Positions 12,450-24,529 are shown, counted from the first letter of the stretch. The stretch: 64,000 nucleotides of DNA from Cryptomeria japonica (GCF_030272615.1 NC_081408.1:605111673-605175672); one strand, 5' to 3'. Numbers and translations are program-made. Notes: a model not told the origin generated them from the sequence alone.

Positions 12450-14025
12450 GCCTTAGACCTGGTTCTAGTTTTAACCCCATTAGTACACCCTATTTTCTTG
12501 TTTTTATTTTTTCCCACTTCTATTAACTCTTCATCTTCTTCATCTTTATATGCAAACTTCTTACTATTCCAAGGTTCTCCTTTTCATTGAGATGAGGTGG
12601 GCAAATTAGTCCCAAAGTTCTGAAATAGAGAGTTAAGGTTAACCTAGAGCGATCTAAATTGGGTATTTTCTTCAAAGATTATATCTAGAACTTCAGAGTC
12701 CTTTGAACACACTTTATTACATTCCTATTTTGTATCTTTTGGAATCTCATATTGTGATTCATTTATGTCTCCAATCTCACCGTCTTCAAGAATTTCTTCT
12801 ATAATTACATTTTCTTCTTCTTGAATCTGTAAAGCTTCAAAGCCATTGCTTGTTTTAACTTCAAATACATTCTCTTCATCCTTTCTGATTTCCTTCTGAG
12901 GAATCTCCTTGGAAGGACTAGCTTTCCTTTCATCCCTTGTTATATCTTTTGAGTTACTAGGGAGTCCGGTTCCTCCTTCCGATCTACCCTCCTCATTTTT
13001 GTTCAACTTCTCTTTTCAGATCTGTTTGACATGATTATTGTTCTTCTGAGCATTCTTTAGGTTACTAGGACAAGCCTTTGCCCAATGTCCAGCTTTCTTA
13101 CATGAAAAGCACACGAAAGGGAGGGATTCAAACTCTATGACTTGGTCCCACTTACTTAGCTTGAAATTTATTTTGATAGAGCTAGGAAGGTTTGTGTTCT
13201 ATGAGATATTAACGCATATCCTCACATACACCAGTCTCTTTCGTGTTGCTATCATAGAGTCTATAGCCACAAGCTCCTCGAAGGATTTAGCAATGTCTAA
13301 GAATACGTCTTCCAACCAAAATTCAAGTGGCAAACCAGGAAGCCGCACCCAGACTGGAGTAGATTCAAAAAAGGAATCATTGAGCTCCTTTTTGGAGACC
13401 ATTTTCTTAAAGATAAAGAAGGCTTCCCAAGCATCCAGGGTCCTCCACTCAGAGCCATTTCCAAGTCTTCACCACAGGAGAAGGAAAAGACAAAAAAAAC
13501 CCTTGACAGGGCTGAAACATCAACCTGTCCTTTCACCCTCCATTTTCTCTTCACAAAAGACCTAACAACTTCAATATTAGGCTTGGGTCCAACAAATTTC
13601 CCCACAAGAGAGAATGCCATTAGAGAAATACTGTGATCTATACCCACATTTGGTACTGCAATAGCTAATCTGCCTACCTTTCTATCAGAAATATCTTCCA
13701 CAGAGGGAAAGGCAAATTTACCAGTAGGCTTGTTTGCAAATAAATTGTTCCAGGGTTTGACCACCTTGTCTTCAGTCGTCTTTTCCAGCTCAGCGTTCAA
13801 GATCTCGTGACCCAACTTTGAAGAATCTTTAGTATTTTTAAAGTCAAGAGGAGGGTCCTGATGCCGTGGGTCCCCATCCTTTCGACCATCCTCATCATCG
13901 CCCGTGGATCGCAAAGAGACAAGTTGTCCTTGAGCTGCAGAGGCAACAAAACCAAAGGAGCCAACCACTTTATTCCTTCCATTCACAGAATTCAAATTTC
14001 CCTCCACCTGTGCTATTCCCTCCAT
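12450..14025 (-). pseudogene. LINE ORF1: DUF4283-like domain plus CCHC zinc knuckle
   Basis: The ATG at 14025 opens 242 codons. The frame then slips near 13400, and the continuation (13402-13199) carries the conserved WVRLPGLPLEFW stretch typical of plant LINE ORF1 proteins, after a segment ending in GGPWML. At about 13050-13110 the same strand encodes CFSCKKAGHWAKAC, a CCHC knuckle. An acidic C-terminal tail follows (13006-12725). In plant L1 elements ORF1 is the RNA-binding, RNP-forming protein. ORF2 lies immediately downstream. Broken by at least one frameshift and several stops. The lower boundary is approximate. Confidence 0.8.
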
Positions 14026-14060
14026 TCCGTGTTCTTCTTTGGTTGCTAGTAAGCCATTAA

Positions 14061-16846
14061 TTTTTTGTTAAATCCACACCCTCTTGAATAAAAAATGGTT
14101 TTTGGGTGCTTACTAGTCACTTCTAACTATTGTAGAGCCTTATTGATTGCATTTATGGCTTTTAAGAATATCATAGGAGCGACCTAGTGTGAAAACATGC
14201 CCCAAGCCAATATACCTAAGACAAAATTGACAAAACAACTTTTTTTTGAAACAAGTTGTTTGATACATAAAGCTTGTGATTACATTTTATGGGTTGATAT
14301 GTTGATGGCATAAGATTTACTATTATGATATTTCTTAGAAATAAGTATAAAAATTAAAAATTTAGAAAATCATTTATAGTGGGTGACCTCCAATAATCAG
14401 ATAATAATATATGAATTCAATATTTGATGATACGATGGTTTTTGAGAAATATCTCCTTACTTATATGCTTAACTATGTAGGGAAACACCCCCTCATCTTA
14501 ATTAATATGGATTAATGTATTAAATAATATTTATGCTAAGGTTAAGCATGTCACACGTGCTTATCCTTATTATACTTAGGAATATATCATATTAGGGTCA
14601 TAATATTTACCTGTTATGATGTGCATACCTTGGTTTTGAGGTATGGTTGGTTGATTGTGTTAGCAACTAGTTGTGGTTTCTATTTCAACTATGTTGATTA
14701 TTTCTTAACAACTATTGATGCATATTTATTATCATTGGATTTAGTGTTTGTGTTTGGATATCAGTCTGGGATAGGACTTATGCTTCTATGTGATAGTTAG
14801 TGTGACATCTCTTTGGATGGGATCCTATTTTTCGTGCATTGGCATGATGTAGGATGAGAGGCTTCATGCTTGAGATGATGGTGTTGCAGGTGTCTTGATG
14901 GAGCATATGAATCACTTTGATTCTTTGATGGTACATGTTGGCTATAGGGATTGTTCCCTTGATGTTTCAATTTACTTTTTACCCCTTATGCAATGTATAC
15001 AAGTGAAAAATGTTAGGAAAAGGTGGTTTGTACACCTTGCATAATGTTATAATGTAATTTAATATTATTTATAGTGCACTTAAAGGATCTAGGGTACGCG
15101 CATCACATGGATTAGACATATTGAGGGCTAATTTAGTTGTTGTATGTAACATTGTGAGACATTTAATGTGGGTTTGCATATTGAAAACAAATTTAATATT
15201 GGAAAAACTTAGTGCCAAAATATAAATGATGGGGGAAATGGTTTTGTAAGCTCATGACATTAGTCACATGATTTATATAATACCACTTGGTGGTTTTGTG
15301 TATGCTTGTGCCCATAAAAGCAAGCACAAGTGTAGTTGTTTAGGTTGGCTAGTTTGGAGTCGTTTTGTGTGAGCATCTTTTGTAGGTTGTACATATGAAG
15401 GTTTGATGCATGGATTTGGATGTTTAGTCATATAATTCTCATTTATTTATTCACACAGAGTGCATGTTGAGAGCTTGATGCTTTAGAGGTATTCATAGAG
15501 ACTCTGCAGTTGTATTGTAATCTTTATTGATAAACAATAAATTGAGGATATATAGTTTTTTCCCTCTTGAGAGTTTCAAGGTATATCTTGTCATCTTGAA
15601 ATGGTATGTTATATATTCTTTTGCATGCAAATTCTAAATATTTCTTTGTATGAATTTCTTTCTTTGTATTATGTAGAAATAGTCATAATTGGATACAAAT
15701 TTCCTTTTAACTATTTGAGTCAAATTGTGTTTATAAATGCAAGGTAATCTACAATCTTGATCTTTTCAATTAAAAATCAAAATCGATTATTTTAGCCAAT
15801 TAACCTCCTTTTTAAACTTAATCAACCTTACACAAACCCTTAAATTTTGGTACTCTTCTAATTATCCAATCATTACTTATTAGTACTTGCCCTTAGGCAA
15901 TACTCTTGTAATGAATTTTTTTTTGTTATTTATTAAAAAAAATTATTTTAACCAATCATAAACAAATATTTTTCTTTCTTTTAAATTTTTAAATTTATTT
16001 TAAAGTATACATGCATATTTGTTAACTTTATAATTAAAAAAAAAAATTTCTCTTGTAAACGATTGGCTAATACTTTTTTCCCTGTTATACACGGGTTTCT
16101 GGGATGCAACAGGTTCATCCAACACTATTTTATTTGCTTTGAGTAATTAAATTAATCTTATACGTACTTAAATTTGTACATTTACCTTGTTACAAAATTC
16201 ATAGTTGTTTTACTCACTTAAAAATTATTTTATTATTTTCTTAAAAAAAATTTATTTACTTAAACTAACTCTTTAGCAAATGAAACATCTATAATTATCA
16301 TATATAATCTTTTATTTTAATTTATATATTATGCTTTCCTCTGTCCCAAAAATTAAAATTGAAGCATTCTTTAAAAAAATATTAAATAGAATTATAATAC
16401 TTTTTTAAAAATTTAAATTATAAATTATTTCAAAATAATAACAAAAATACATTATGTAAGATAATATAATAATAATAAAAATACCATAATAATTAAAATT
16501 ACAATATTATTATACCATCTTATATTATATTTCTATTAATATTAAATTATTTTTAATATATCACATATTTTTATTATTATTATAATATTTTAAAATTAGT
16601 ATAAAATTATTATTATTATATTACTATTTTAGAAAAAAATAAATATAAAAATATATAAAAAATATATCATTTATTCTTTTAAAAAATTTGAAACATTTCA
16701 TTTCAAATTTTTTCCAGTTAATAAATTTAATCATAATTATTATTAAAACTATACTAAAAACAAGGCAAGTACTAACCACTATGTGACACTTGTTCATTCA
16801 TTATAGAACATCATTCACATTTATTTATTCTAACACGGGGAAAATA
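14061..16846. other. Gene-free region, possible LTR remnant at about 15007-15610
   Basis: No coding region is seen. From about 15007 the sequence starts TGTTAGG and contains a TATA-like CATAAAAGC (about 15315), an AATAAA (about 15535) and a short T/C block. This looks like the promoter and polyadenylation part of a decayed copia LTR, but no partner LTR, PBS or TSD was found. 16240-16760 is extremely AT-rich. Confidence 0.4.
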
Positions 16847-16909
16847 GGCGAGAATGCATCTTATTTAGGCGAGAATGCATCTTATTTAGGCGAGAATGCA
16901 TCTTATTGA
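16847..16909. repeat. Three tandem copies of a 21-bp unit
   Basis: The unit GGCGAGAATGCATCTTATTTA is repeated three times almost perfectly, the last copy changing at its end. It sits at the boundary between AT-rich DNA and the PPR pseudogene. Confidence 0.9.
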
Positions 16910-17021
16910 GTGTGAATGAGGTGAGTTGAGTAGATGAGAAAGAGCATAAGGTGGGATGATAAAAATGCAGAAATGCTAGTTTCTGTTTTCTTAGAGAGAG
17001 AATTCATTTCAATATTTTAGA

Positions 17022-17770
17022 ATGCACTCTGATATCTTTCCCGCAACCAGATTCATTCAGGTGTATGAGGATTCTCAAGATTTCGACGATGCACGCCATA
17101 TATTTGACAAAAAAATTATTGGATTTTATGTTGAATGCAGTGAATATGTGGAAGCACCGAAAGTCTTCTGTCCAATGCAAACAAAGATGATAAAAATGGC
17201 CCATTTTACTGCAAACGGTGTTTTCAAGGTATGCTCTGCCATCTCAGTTCTTAAAGATAGCAGGGAATTGCATCTGATTGAAATGTCTAGAAATGTAGGA
17301 GCAAGTTGGATGCATGCAAACTGTATGACGAATGCCCCTGAGAAATTGCATTCATGGATTGCTAAAATGTCAGATTGTACACAAATTGTATAGAAGGATG
17401 GGACAGGATATTTATTTTGAAAGGCAAGAATTGGGTGTCAATCCCAATCCATATATCTATTCCAGTATCATATAGACATGTGCAGAGTTCCTACTCTTGG
17501 AGCAGGGTAAACAACTACATCCTTTGGTTTCTAAACCTGATTGGAGTCAGAGGTCATTGTTGGGAGTGCACTTGCTGATGTTTATGTTAAATGTGGGAGT
17601 ATTAAAGCAGCATAGATTGTTTTTGGGAGAATGTTGGAGCAGGGTAAACAACTTAATGCTTTGGTTTCTAAACATTGATCGGAGTCAGAAGTCATTGTTG
17701 GGTGTTCGCTTGCTGATGTTTATGTAAAATGTCGGAGTATTTAGGCAGTATAGATTGTACGTGGGAGAAT
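17022..17770 (+). pseudogene. Pentatricopeptide repeat (PPR) protein fragment, degenerate
   Basis: The 17022-17393 frame has PPR-like residues: an RFIQVYEDS...DDARHIFDKK segment, an EAPKVFCPMQ segment, then FKVCSAISVLKDSRELH. These correspond to the plant PLS-type pattern of a short helix pair ending in AR.VFD.M, followed by EAL.LF..M. Downstream (about 17494-17760) two direct copies of about 135 bp each contain an EQGKQLH-type segment and a VYVKCGSI-like segment in shifted frames. PPR proteins bind organellar RNA for editing and processing. Only about 250 codons remain, with stops and frameshifts, and no start, targeting peptide or E/DYW tail is seen. It is a relic, not a functional gene. 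Confidence 0.7.
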
Positions 17771-17954
17771 GTTACATAGTATGTAGTTTCATGGACCATT
17801 ATTTTGCAAGACAACTTGGTATTACTAAACAAATTTTTTTGAAGTAACAAAGTTTCTTCATATTGTTTAATGCACATGTGAAGCCAAATATTTGGCTACC
17901 AGTATCTTATTCATATAGAGGATTGCAGCTGCCAGGTCAATATGGTCATGAACA

Positions 17955-18097
17955 GGAGCATCCACATTTTAGTTGGAACCTGACAAAAAAAAAGATCTTC
18001 TGCACCATTGGAATAGGCGGTGAATGGACAGTTACAATTGGAAATTTGAAAGGGCATTCATACGATTTCAAAGAATGCAGAAGAGGGCATCATTAAT
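17955..18097 (+). mobile_element. Internal 3' end of a related gypsy-type copy (fragment)
   Basis: This stretch, just upstream of the split 5' LTR, is about 85-90% similar by eye to 25722-25871, which lies just upstream of the 3' LTR. It includes the same AGAAGAGGGCAT purine-rich segment. It therefore looks like the 3' internal end of another copy sharing the LTR, not unique flanking DNA. Confidence 0.6.
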
Positions 18098-18609
18098 TGT
18101 AACGGCCAAGAGGAAGATTAAGGGGCAATAAAAGTTGGAAGAGCATCGGTTCTTTTTTGGAATGACTGTAGATTATAATTAGCATATGCATTAATAAAGG
18201 GAGGAAAAAGGAAGAGGAAGATTAAGGGGCAATAAAAGTTGGAAGAGCATCGGTTTTTTTTTGGAATGACTGTAGATTATAATTAGCATATGCATTAATA
18301 AAGGGAGGGAAAAGGAAGTAATGCAGGGAGTGAGTGGATTGGTAGTGTGTGGAATTGCATACGAGAGGGGATTCGCCCCTGAAGAAAAGAGTGGCTGCAT
18401 GGTGAGTGGTAGCGGTTAGGAGGAAAAAGTGGGCTTGTCCGTCGCACATGTAGAGGCCTTGTGGATGAGTGCCGACCTAGCATGTAGAGGAAGGCATTGC
18501 AGGTGGAAGCTCAGTGGAGCATCAAGAGAATGCAGAAATGCGTGTGTTGAAAAGTAGAGTAAGTGAAGAGATAAGGGAGCTACGAATGAGAGAGAACAGA
18601 GAAGGGTTG
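18098..18609 (+). repeat. 5' LTR of gypsy-type element, first part (with internal duplication)
   Basis: It matches the 3' LTR start at 25872 onwards. It contains a tandem duplication of about 100 bp (about 18107-18208 and 18209-18310) absent from the 3' LTR. The LTR resumes at 23008 after the nested insert. Confidence 0.85.
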
Positions 18610-19335
18610 TGTTGGTGTGTGTTTTATCATCTACCAAACATTAGGATAGGATACCCGAAGGCATTCTATCCTCTCCTGAAAAAAATTACTACTGATTCCA
18701 AGGTCTATATGTGCGAACAAGTGACTTTAGTGGAATAGCTTCTTGGGTAGTGTATGCTGAAAATCTCAAGGGGGACTTACGTTTAACAACTATCTTGAAC
18801 TGCTGGACTTAGATGGATTTAGCAATTTTAGGCTCTTCTTTTTTTTTTTGATTTTCGGGGTTTAGACTTAAAAAAAAAGGAGAAAAGAGATAGGGTTTAG
18901 GAAAACTAATCTGATCCTACGAACTCCGGAGACGGTATCAATTGGATGCTCTCTAGAAACCAAACTTTGCTTCGCCACACTAGGGACAACTACAGAAAGC
19001 CGGTGCAATCTTCAATGGATTGTGCTTATGATTAAGATGTTGGAATGCACAGAGGATGGGCTCAGACTAACTTTGCACGGTAAAATGGAAATCATCTATT
19101 TACCAAAAGTATGGGCGGAGATACACCATCAATTGACACTTATCAAATCCTTCATTCAAATTAACAACAATGAAAACAAATCTAGATTAATTTTAACTAA
19201 GTGTTGAAGAAATTGAAACCATGCAAATCATTCAAACAATAGGGATTACAAAGCAAGCGCACATGCAATATATTATTTGGAAATGACCTTACGCAACAAT
19301 ACATCAAAAACCTCACACTCTCCAAATGAGAGGGG

Positions 19336-19352
19336 GCGGCCTTATATAGTTT
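19336..19352 (-). promoter_or_regulatory. TATA box of the solo LTR
   Basis: The minus-strand sequence ACTATATAAGGCCGCC is an excellent plant TATA box. Its place about 3.65 kb from one LTR end and 0.7 kb from the other fits a U3/R boundary in minus orientation. Confidence 0.55.
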
Positions 19353-21059
19353 TTAGAAAATAAATGAACGGTTGAGATCAAACAGTGATCAAGGGCCCAA
19401 ATTGAAAGCTACAAACCCTAATTAGGGTTTCCCAAAACTAATTACCCTCGACCAATGAGAAAATTACATTTGGGACACTTATCCTTCTTGCTAAAAAATG
19501 AACTATCAATGAAAATAGAAGATTGTTGCATTGTGAAGTGTGCCCTTCTAGAAGTTTTTGGATTAAGTCAGGTTCATCAAACCTAGACATGCTGACTTGG
19601 AACAATTTAATTGGTTGGAAGATGACGAGTCGCCACTTCAACGTGCTGGATGTCTTCCTTGAATTCTCCAATTTGTGTCAAGAAATTGTCTAAGTATGGA
19701 AATTTGATTCCTTCTTGTCGCCATTTGATTCTGCTTAGGAGCTTGTCTTTTTTAATTTCTTGAGGAGATGAAATCCTTCAAGAAGTTGGAAATTTATTTA
19801 ACTTTTTCCATATTTTCACCAAGTTTGAGAACTTTTCTTTCTTAATACCTTGAGATTCTTTCAAGTGCCTCGAATTTGGAGAAGAAATCCCTTCGTGAAG
19901 TATTTCTCATACTTAGCCAAATTTTGGCCCTCTCTATGTTTGGACGAACCTTGCTCGTGGTCCCATCTTCAATTCTGAACTTGGCTTGAAACTCCATTTG
20001 TGTTTTCTATGACAATCCTGTCTTCAGCTGCCAATTTATGTTGCGCGGGAGGATGGTAAAAGCTCTAGATAACCCCTTGCAAATATGAAATGATGAGATC
20101 AAGCTGTTTAGACATTCGCTGTGATCATGCCCTCCTTCTTGATACCCTCAAATTTGGAGAAGGATTTCTCCATGCCTTTATCATAATTGAGGAAATTGGA
20201 ATTTTCTCTGTGAAACATTTCCCATACTTAGCCAAATTTTGGCTATCTTCACGCTCCGATGAATCTTGCCCGTGAACTTGTCCTCAATCCTCCGTTTGAC
20301 TTAAAACTCCAGCTGTGGTCTCTATGATGATCTCGCTTCTACTACCATTTGTGACCTGTAAAACCAAAGGAAATTTAGTTAGAATCCTCATTTTGAGCGT
20401 AAACTTTGAAGGTTTGATGGCAAAGTGTGCTCTGATTCTCCACTTCCTCAACACTTTTAGCTTTCAAAAAGCTATGAACACTCCGATTTGAAGGTTCAGG
20501 AGTGAAATTTGACTTCCTATCACCTTCAAATTTTCAGAAAATATGTATATTTTCTCTTCAAAATAGTCAAGAATCTCCTCCAATCTGCATGTGAACTTGT
20601 TGAAAATGGTTGAAAATCTCAAACTTATACTTGGAATCACCCTTAAAATCTTCTTTCAACTTGCAAAACTCTTAAAACCTCTCTCAAAATGTTCTCAACT
20701 TGCTCAAGAAATTCGAACCTCATGTATAAAAAAAATGAGAGAGTGAATGAAATATTTGTATGAGGGTTTGATTTTATAATTAGAAACTCGGAAAATCTCT
20801 TCAAAACTTGTTTCTAATCCTTCCCTAGTCTTTTGAGTCTACAGAGAATGTTTCTAATTTGCATAGTCATCATCCTTGAGTTCGAATTCCTTTGAATACA
20901 ACTTTCTATTTTGAATTCCAGTTAAAAATCAACTCAATCTCCAAAATTCATCCTTCAAGAAACTTTCTATTTTCAGAACTCAGTTCGAATTTCCTGAAGA
21001 TTTGGATGTCATCACCAAGGAATATTCTCCTTTCCTTAATACTTGGCAAGTATTTTTGG

Positions 21060-22270
21060 CTTCATCTTTGACTTAGGCGGACTTCATGAAGTTTATTTCT
21101 CATTGTGTTGCAAGGCAAAGTCGGACTTTTATAACTCTCCTTATGTTTATGTGCACTTCATGTCTTAACTTTATTACATTTCACTCAAGGCGGACTTTCG
21201 AAGTATCACCAAGGGCGGAGTTTAAGTGTTGTTTTGAAACCATCTTCTAGGCGAAGTTTGGAAAGATAGGCATCTTCCTTCATCACCTTAGGCAGACTTT
21301 TGAGAGGCTTGCAAGCACTACCAAGGCAGACTTTGGAGATATCATCATCTTGCATGTCCAAGTGTAGGGCAAACTTTTGGAACTTCTACTTGGCACCAAG
21401 TATCACTTCATATTTAGCTAAATTTCTTTCATCAATTCTCCTTCATATTGCATCATGTTAACCTCTCCATTTACTGACTTCCAATCTTCATGTTGCCATC
21501 ATTGATGTCTCTTACATAGGGCGGAGGTTTTAGGTTCTTTGACACCACACTTGGAAGTGTTTACTAGGTAGGGCGGACTTTCTAGCTCATGGAAGGCGAA
21601 CTTTCTTTCTTCTCTTAGGCAGCTTGGAGGGTGGACTTTTGAGACTTGAAACACTTGCTTGGGCGGAGTTTGAGATGACCTTTCCAAGGCAGACTTTTGA
21701 GACTTGAAACACTTTTCACTTCATCCATAGGGCGGACTTTTGGAGCCTTGGCAACTTCATGGAGGGCGGACTTTTGGGTGACTACCACTTCATCATGCTT
21801 GGGCGGAGTTTTGGATGACCAACACCATGGGCAGACTTTTAGACTTGGCATCATGGGTGGACTTTCATAGACATCCACTCAGCAGCACCTTAGGCGGAGT
21901 TTTGGATGACCAGCACCATGGGCGGAGTTTTGGAAGGTGTTCTCCTTGGGCGGACTTCTGGGTGACCTCAACCAAGGCGGACTTTGATGCATCTCCTAGG
22001 GCGGACTTTAGAGCTCTCTCCTTGATCATGCTTGGGCAGACTTTTTCCACTTCACAATGCATGGCGGACTTTGGAAGGTTGGCCATCAACATAGGGCGGA
22101 GTTTTGGCTACCTCCAATGCATGGCGGACTTTTGAAGGTCTTAAGGAGGGCGGAGTTTTATGCTCCCTCTTCAAGGTGGACTTTTGACTACTTCCTCACG
22201 CATGGCGGACTTTGGTGTTCCCTCCAACATGGCGGACTTTTGGAGGCTCTCAAGAGGGCGGACTATATAT
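21060..22270. repeat. Array of about 33 copies of the motif GGCGGA(C/G)TTTTGG
   Basis: A 12-13 bp core, GGCGGACTTTTGG or GGCGGAGTTTTGG, recurs about 33 times. In the right half (21890-22260) the spacing is near 28 bp (25-33 bp by manual reading). The cores are conserved and the spacers diverge. Copies at the left edge are looser (e.g. GGCAGACTTTTG). Open frames across it are low-complexity by-products. It lies upstream of the minus-strand TATA box, within presumptive U3. Confidence 0.9.
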
Positions 22271-23007
22271 GAAATATAAAATTTAAGTATAAGTGAAAGT
22301 TTGAGAGTGGTTTCAAATCTCTAGGACTAATAATGCAAAATCTAGTTTTTGGAGGATTCTCCAATTTTCCAGACTTAGTCAAATTTCAGGATTAGGATGA
22401 CATTCCAAACTTAGCCAAATTTCAGGACATTTGAGGATTAGGATGACATTCTAGACTTAGATGATTTTTTGAGCTGATTACCCTTTGAATGCGCCATGAC
22501 CCCCTAAAATATAGGAACTTAGCTTTTTGGGTCAAAACTTGAAAATTTTCGATCACGATCAGAGCAGGCCAGTGCCACCAGTGCAAACCCTAGGTCCCCA
22601 TTCCGAAAAAGCAAAAAGCAGACATCCCTAAAAAATAGGGAAAACTTTCTAAAAATAGCCATATCGGGGATTGGGCTAAAAATGCCAAAAACAAAACTTC
22701 CTAAAAACTAGGAAAAATCAAAAAAGTAAACTTTTTAAAAATAGAAAGTTGTTCAAATTCGTCCAAATCAATTGCGATCTTCATCCTTTGGCCTTTCTAG
22801 GCACTTTGGTGGTGTCCTGACTCTAGAATCACATGGTTTGCAAAAACTAACTTTCAATCTCTAGGACTCGGATTGTTCAAAACTGAGCAAGGCTTGACAA
22901 AACTGAATCGGAAGGCCCCGGGACACTAACAAAAACCCTAGAAAGCAGGAAAAGAGAGGGTCCCCATTTGCAATGGGCCGATGTGTGAAAAAGGTCACAA
23001 CAGGTTG

Positions 23008-23333
23008 TTACAGAGTGAAGCATTTAGAGCAGATAGATTGTGTAGAAAGGCATTGTGCAAAGAGGAGGGCCAATGAAAGGCCTAATTGAAGAGCATTATG
23101 TGCAGATTTAATATAAATTTACAAGCTGCAAGTGATTTGTTTATGTTCTAAATTTGAATGTCGACTTGAATTTTAGAGTGAGAGGTGTATTGCATCAAAT
23201 AATGAATTAAGTAAAAAAAATTGTGTTTGCAAATTTGTTGCAGTTTGAGAGTTTAATTGTGATAGAGAGACTCTGTTTGTGTTTGTGTTTTGAATTTTGA
23301 ATTTTAGAGGCAGGAGCTTGTTTTTGTCTTACA
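23008..23333 (+). repeat. 5' LTR of gypsy-type element, second part
   Basis: It continues the LTR after the nested insert and matches 26275-26600 closely, including the terminal GTTTTTGTcTTACA. The preceding five bases (23003-23007) are the duplicated target. Confidence 0.85.
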
Positions 23334-23342
23334 TTATTGTGA

Positions 23343-24470
23343 AAACTGTATGCAAGAGGAGCCCCACGTGGTTGGGGTAGAGGTGGAGTTAGAAGTGGAG
23401 GAAGAAAGCCTCTATATGTTGTCCTTGGTGAAGATTTCAGAGCCTTGAGAAGGCAAGTTCAATCTTTACAAGAAGAAATTAGAAGAGTTTTTGCTCAAAG
23501 GAGAGAACTTGAGAGTGAAGAGGATGAAACTACAAAAAATGACAATAATACAGATGGTGCAGCAGCAGCAGTTGTGAATGATCCTTTAGTGAGGGTATTG
23601 TCAAGAATGGGAAAGAGACCAAAAATTGATGTTCCCACATTCAGTAGAAACTTGAATCTAGAAGAATTGATTGACTAGATAAACAACATAGAAGAGTACT
23701 TTAGTTTGAGGAAGTAGAATATCCTGACAGAGTGAGATTTGCAAAGACAAGGTTAAAGGGACATGCCTCTGTTTGATGGAAAGAGGTGCAGCTTGAAAGA
23801 GGAAGAAGATGTTAGGACAAGATTGCTAAATGGGATAGGATGGTGGAGAGAATGAAAAGGTAGTTTATTCCAATTGATTATGAATTAGACTTGTTAAAGA
23901 AAATTTAGAGCCTTAGACAAACAGGAAGAATGGTGAAATAAAATATAGAAGAGCTTCATAGGATTTTGATCCGGATTGGTCATTTGGAGGCCAACATAGA
24001 GAAGGTAGCTTGTTACATTAATGGGTTGAAGCCAAGTATACAAGAAGAGATGGCTTTGCTGAGAGTTTACACAATGGAAGATGCATACCGATTTGCTTTG
24101 AAGATTGAAGAAAGATTGGACAAGAGGTTTGAGATCAAGCAAAGAGGAAGAGGCTGGGATGAAAAGAAAGAGGGAAGATCATATGGATATTGGGATGAGG
24201 ATTCAAATTAGAAAAATGAAGACCAAGGCAGTAGCAAAAATCAAAGATATGATGATTCATATGGTCCTAGAGATCAAGATTCAAGAGGTAGAGGAAGATC
24301 GGTAGAGGGTTTGGAAGAGGAAATTACAAAATAACTTGTTTTAAATGTGGAGAAGAACACAAAACATATGTATGTCCAGAACATGGAAATACAAAAAGAA
24401 AAAATGAAGGAAAAACAAGAGTTTCAAATATTAATGAGGAAGCTGAATCTTCACAATCAGAGAGGATGCT
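23343..24470 (+). pseudogene. Gypsy gag remnant
   Basis: A basic, Arg/Gly-rich N-terminus is followed by a coiled coil (about 23440-23530) and a motif region ending DVPTFSRNLNLEELID (about 23630-23675), which resembles the plant gypsy Gag entry 'FDGxxxPEEFLDW'. Further on (23960-24210) a frame reads LEANIEKVACYINGLKPSIQEEM and DAYRFALKIEER, typical of retrotransposon Gag. A Cys/His knuckle near 24330-24375 (CFKCGEEHKTYVCP-like, in a shifted frame) fits the Gag end. Many stops and frameshifts break it. Confidence 0.75.
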
Positions 24471-24529
24471 GAAAATGGAGAAGTGCTAGTCACCAAGAGA
24501 TTCTTGTTGAATAAAGATGCAAGTGTCAA

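Larger units (their letters stand above)
6691..14060 (-). mobile_element. L1-type non-LTR retrotransposon (LINE) with ORF1, ORF2 and an extra ORF3, decayed
   Basis: Reading on the minus strand, the order is ORF1 (nucleic-acid binding), ORF2 (APE endonuclease, reverse transcriptase, zinc-binding segment, RNase H) and a third coding region after RNase H. This fits plant L1 elements with an RNase H domain. Several stops and frameshifts inactivate the copy. The left end (its 3' side) abuts the broken copia LTR with no poly(A) tail (no T-run on the plus strand), so the 3' end is missing or rearranged. The right (5') end is placed only by the ORF1 start. Confidence 0.85.
18610..23002 (-). mobile_element. 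Probable giant solo LTR (4393 bp) inserted in the 5' LTR, TSD GGTTG
   Basis: The insert is bounded by TGTTG and CAACA (perfect inverted ends) and flanked by GGTTG on both sides (18605-18609 and 23003-23007). Removing it restores continuity with the uninterrupted 3' LTR copy near 26275. No internal LTR pair, PBS or pol was seen, so a solo LTR is the simplest reading. A strong TATA box on the minus strand (19336-19352, ACTATATAAGG) with about 3.65 kb upstream and 0.7 kb downstream suggests minus orientation. The interior holds the GGCGGACTTTT motif array. Confidence 0.75.

Noticed and set aside
18191-18637. Minus-strand ORFs (MQPLFSS..., MCDGQ..., MLGRHSS...), repeated near 25867-26341
   Set aside because: They lie in the gypsy LTRs, recur only because LTRs are copies, and overlap in several frames.
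21499-22272. Overlapping ORFs on both strands in the GGCGGACTTTT array
   Set aside because: They arise from the repeated motif and show low-complexity KVRP/KSAL or GGLW patterns without a protein family.
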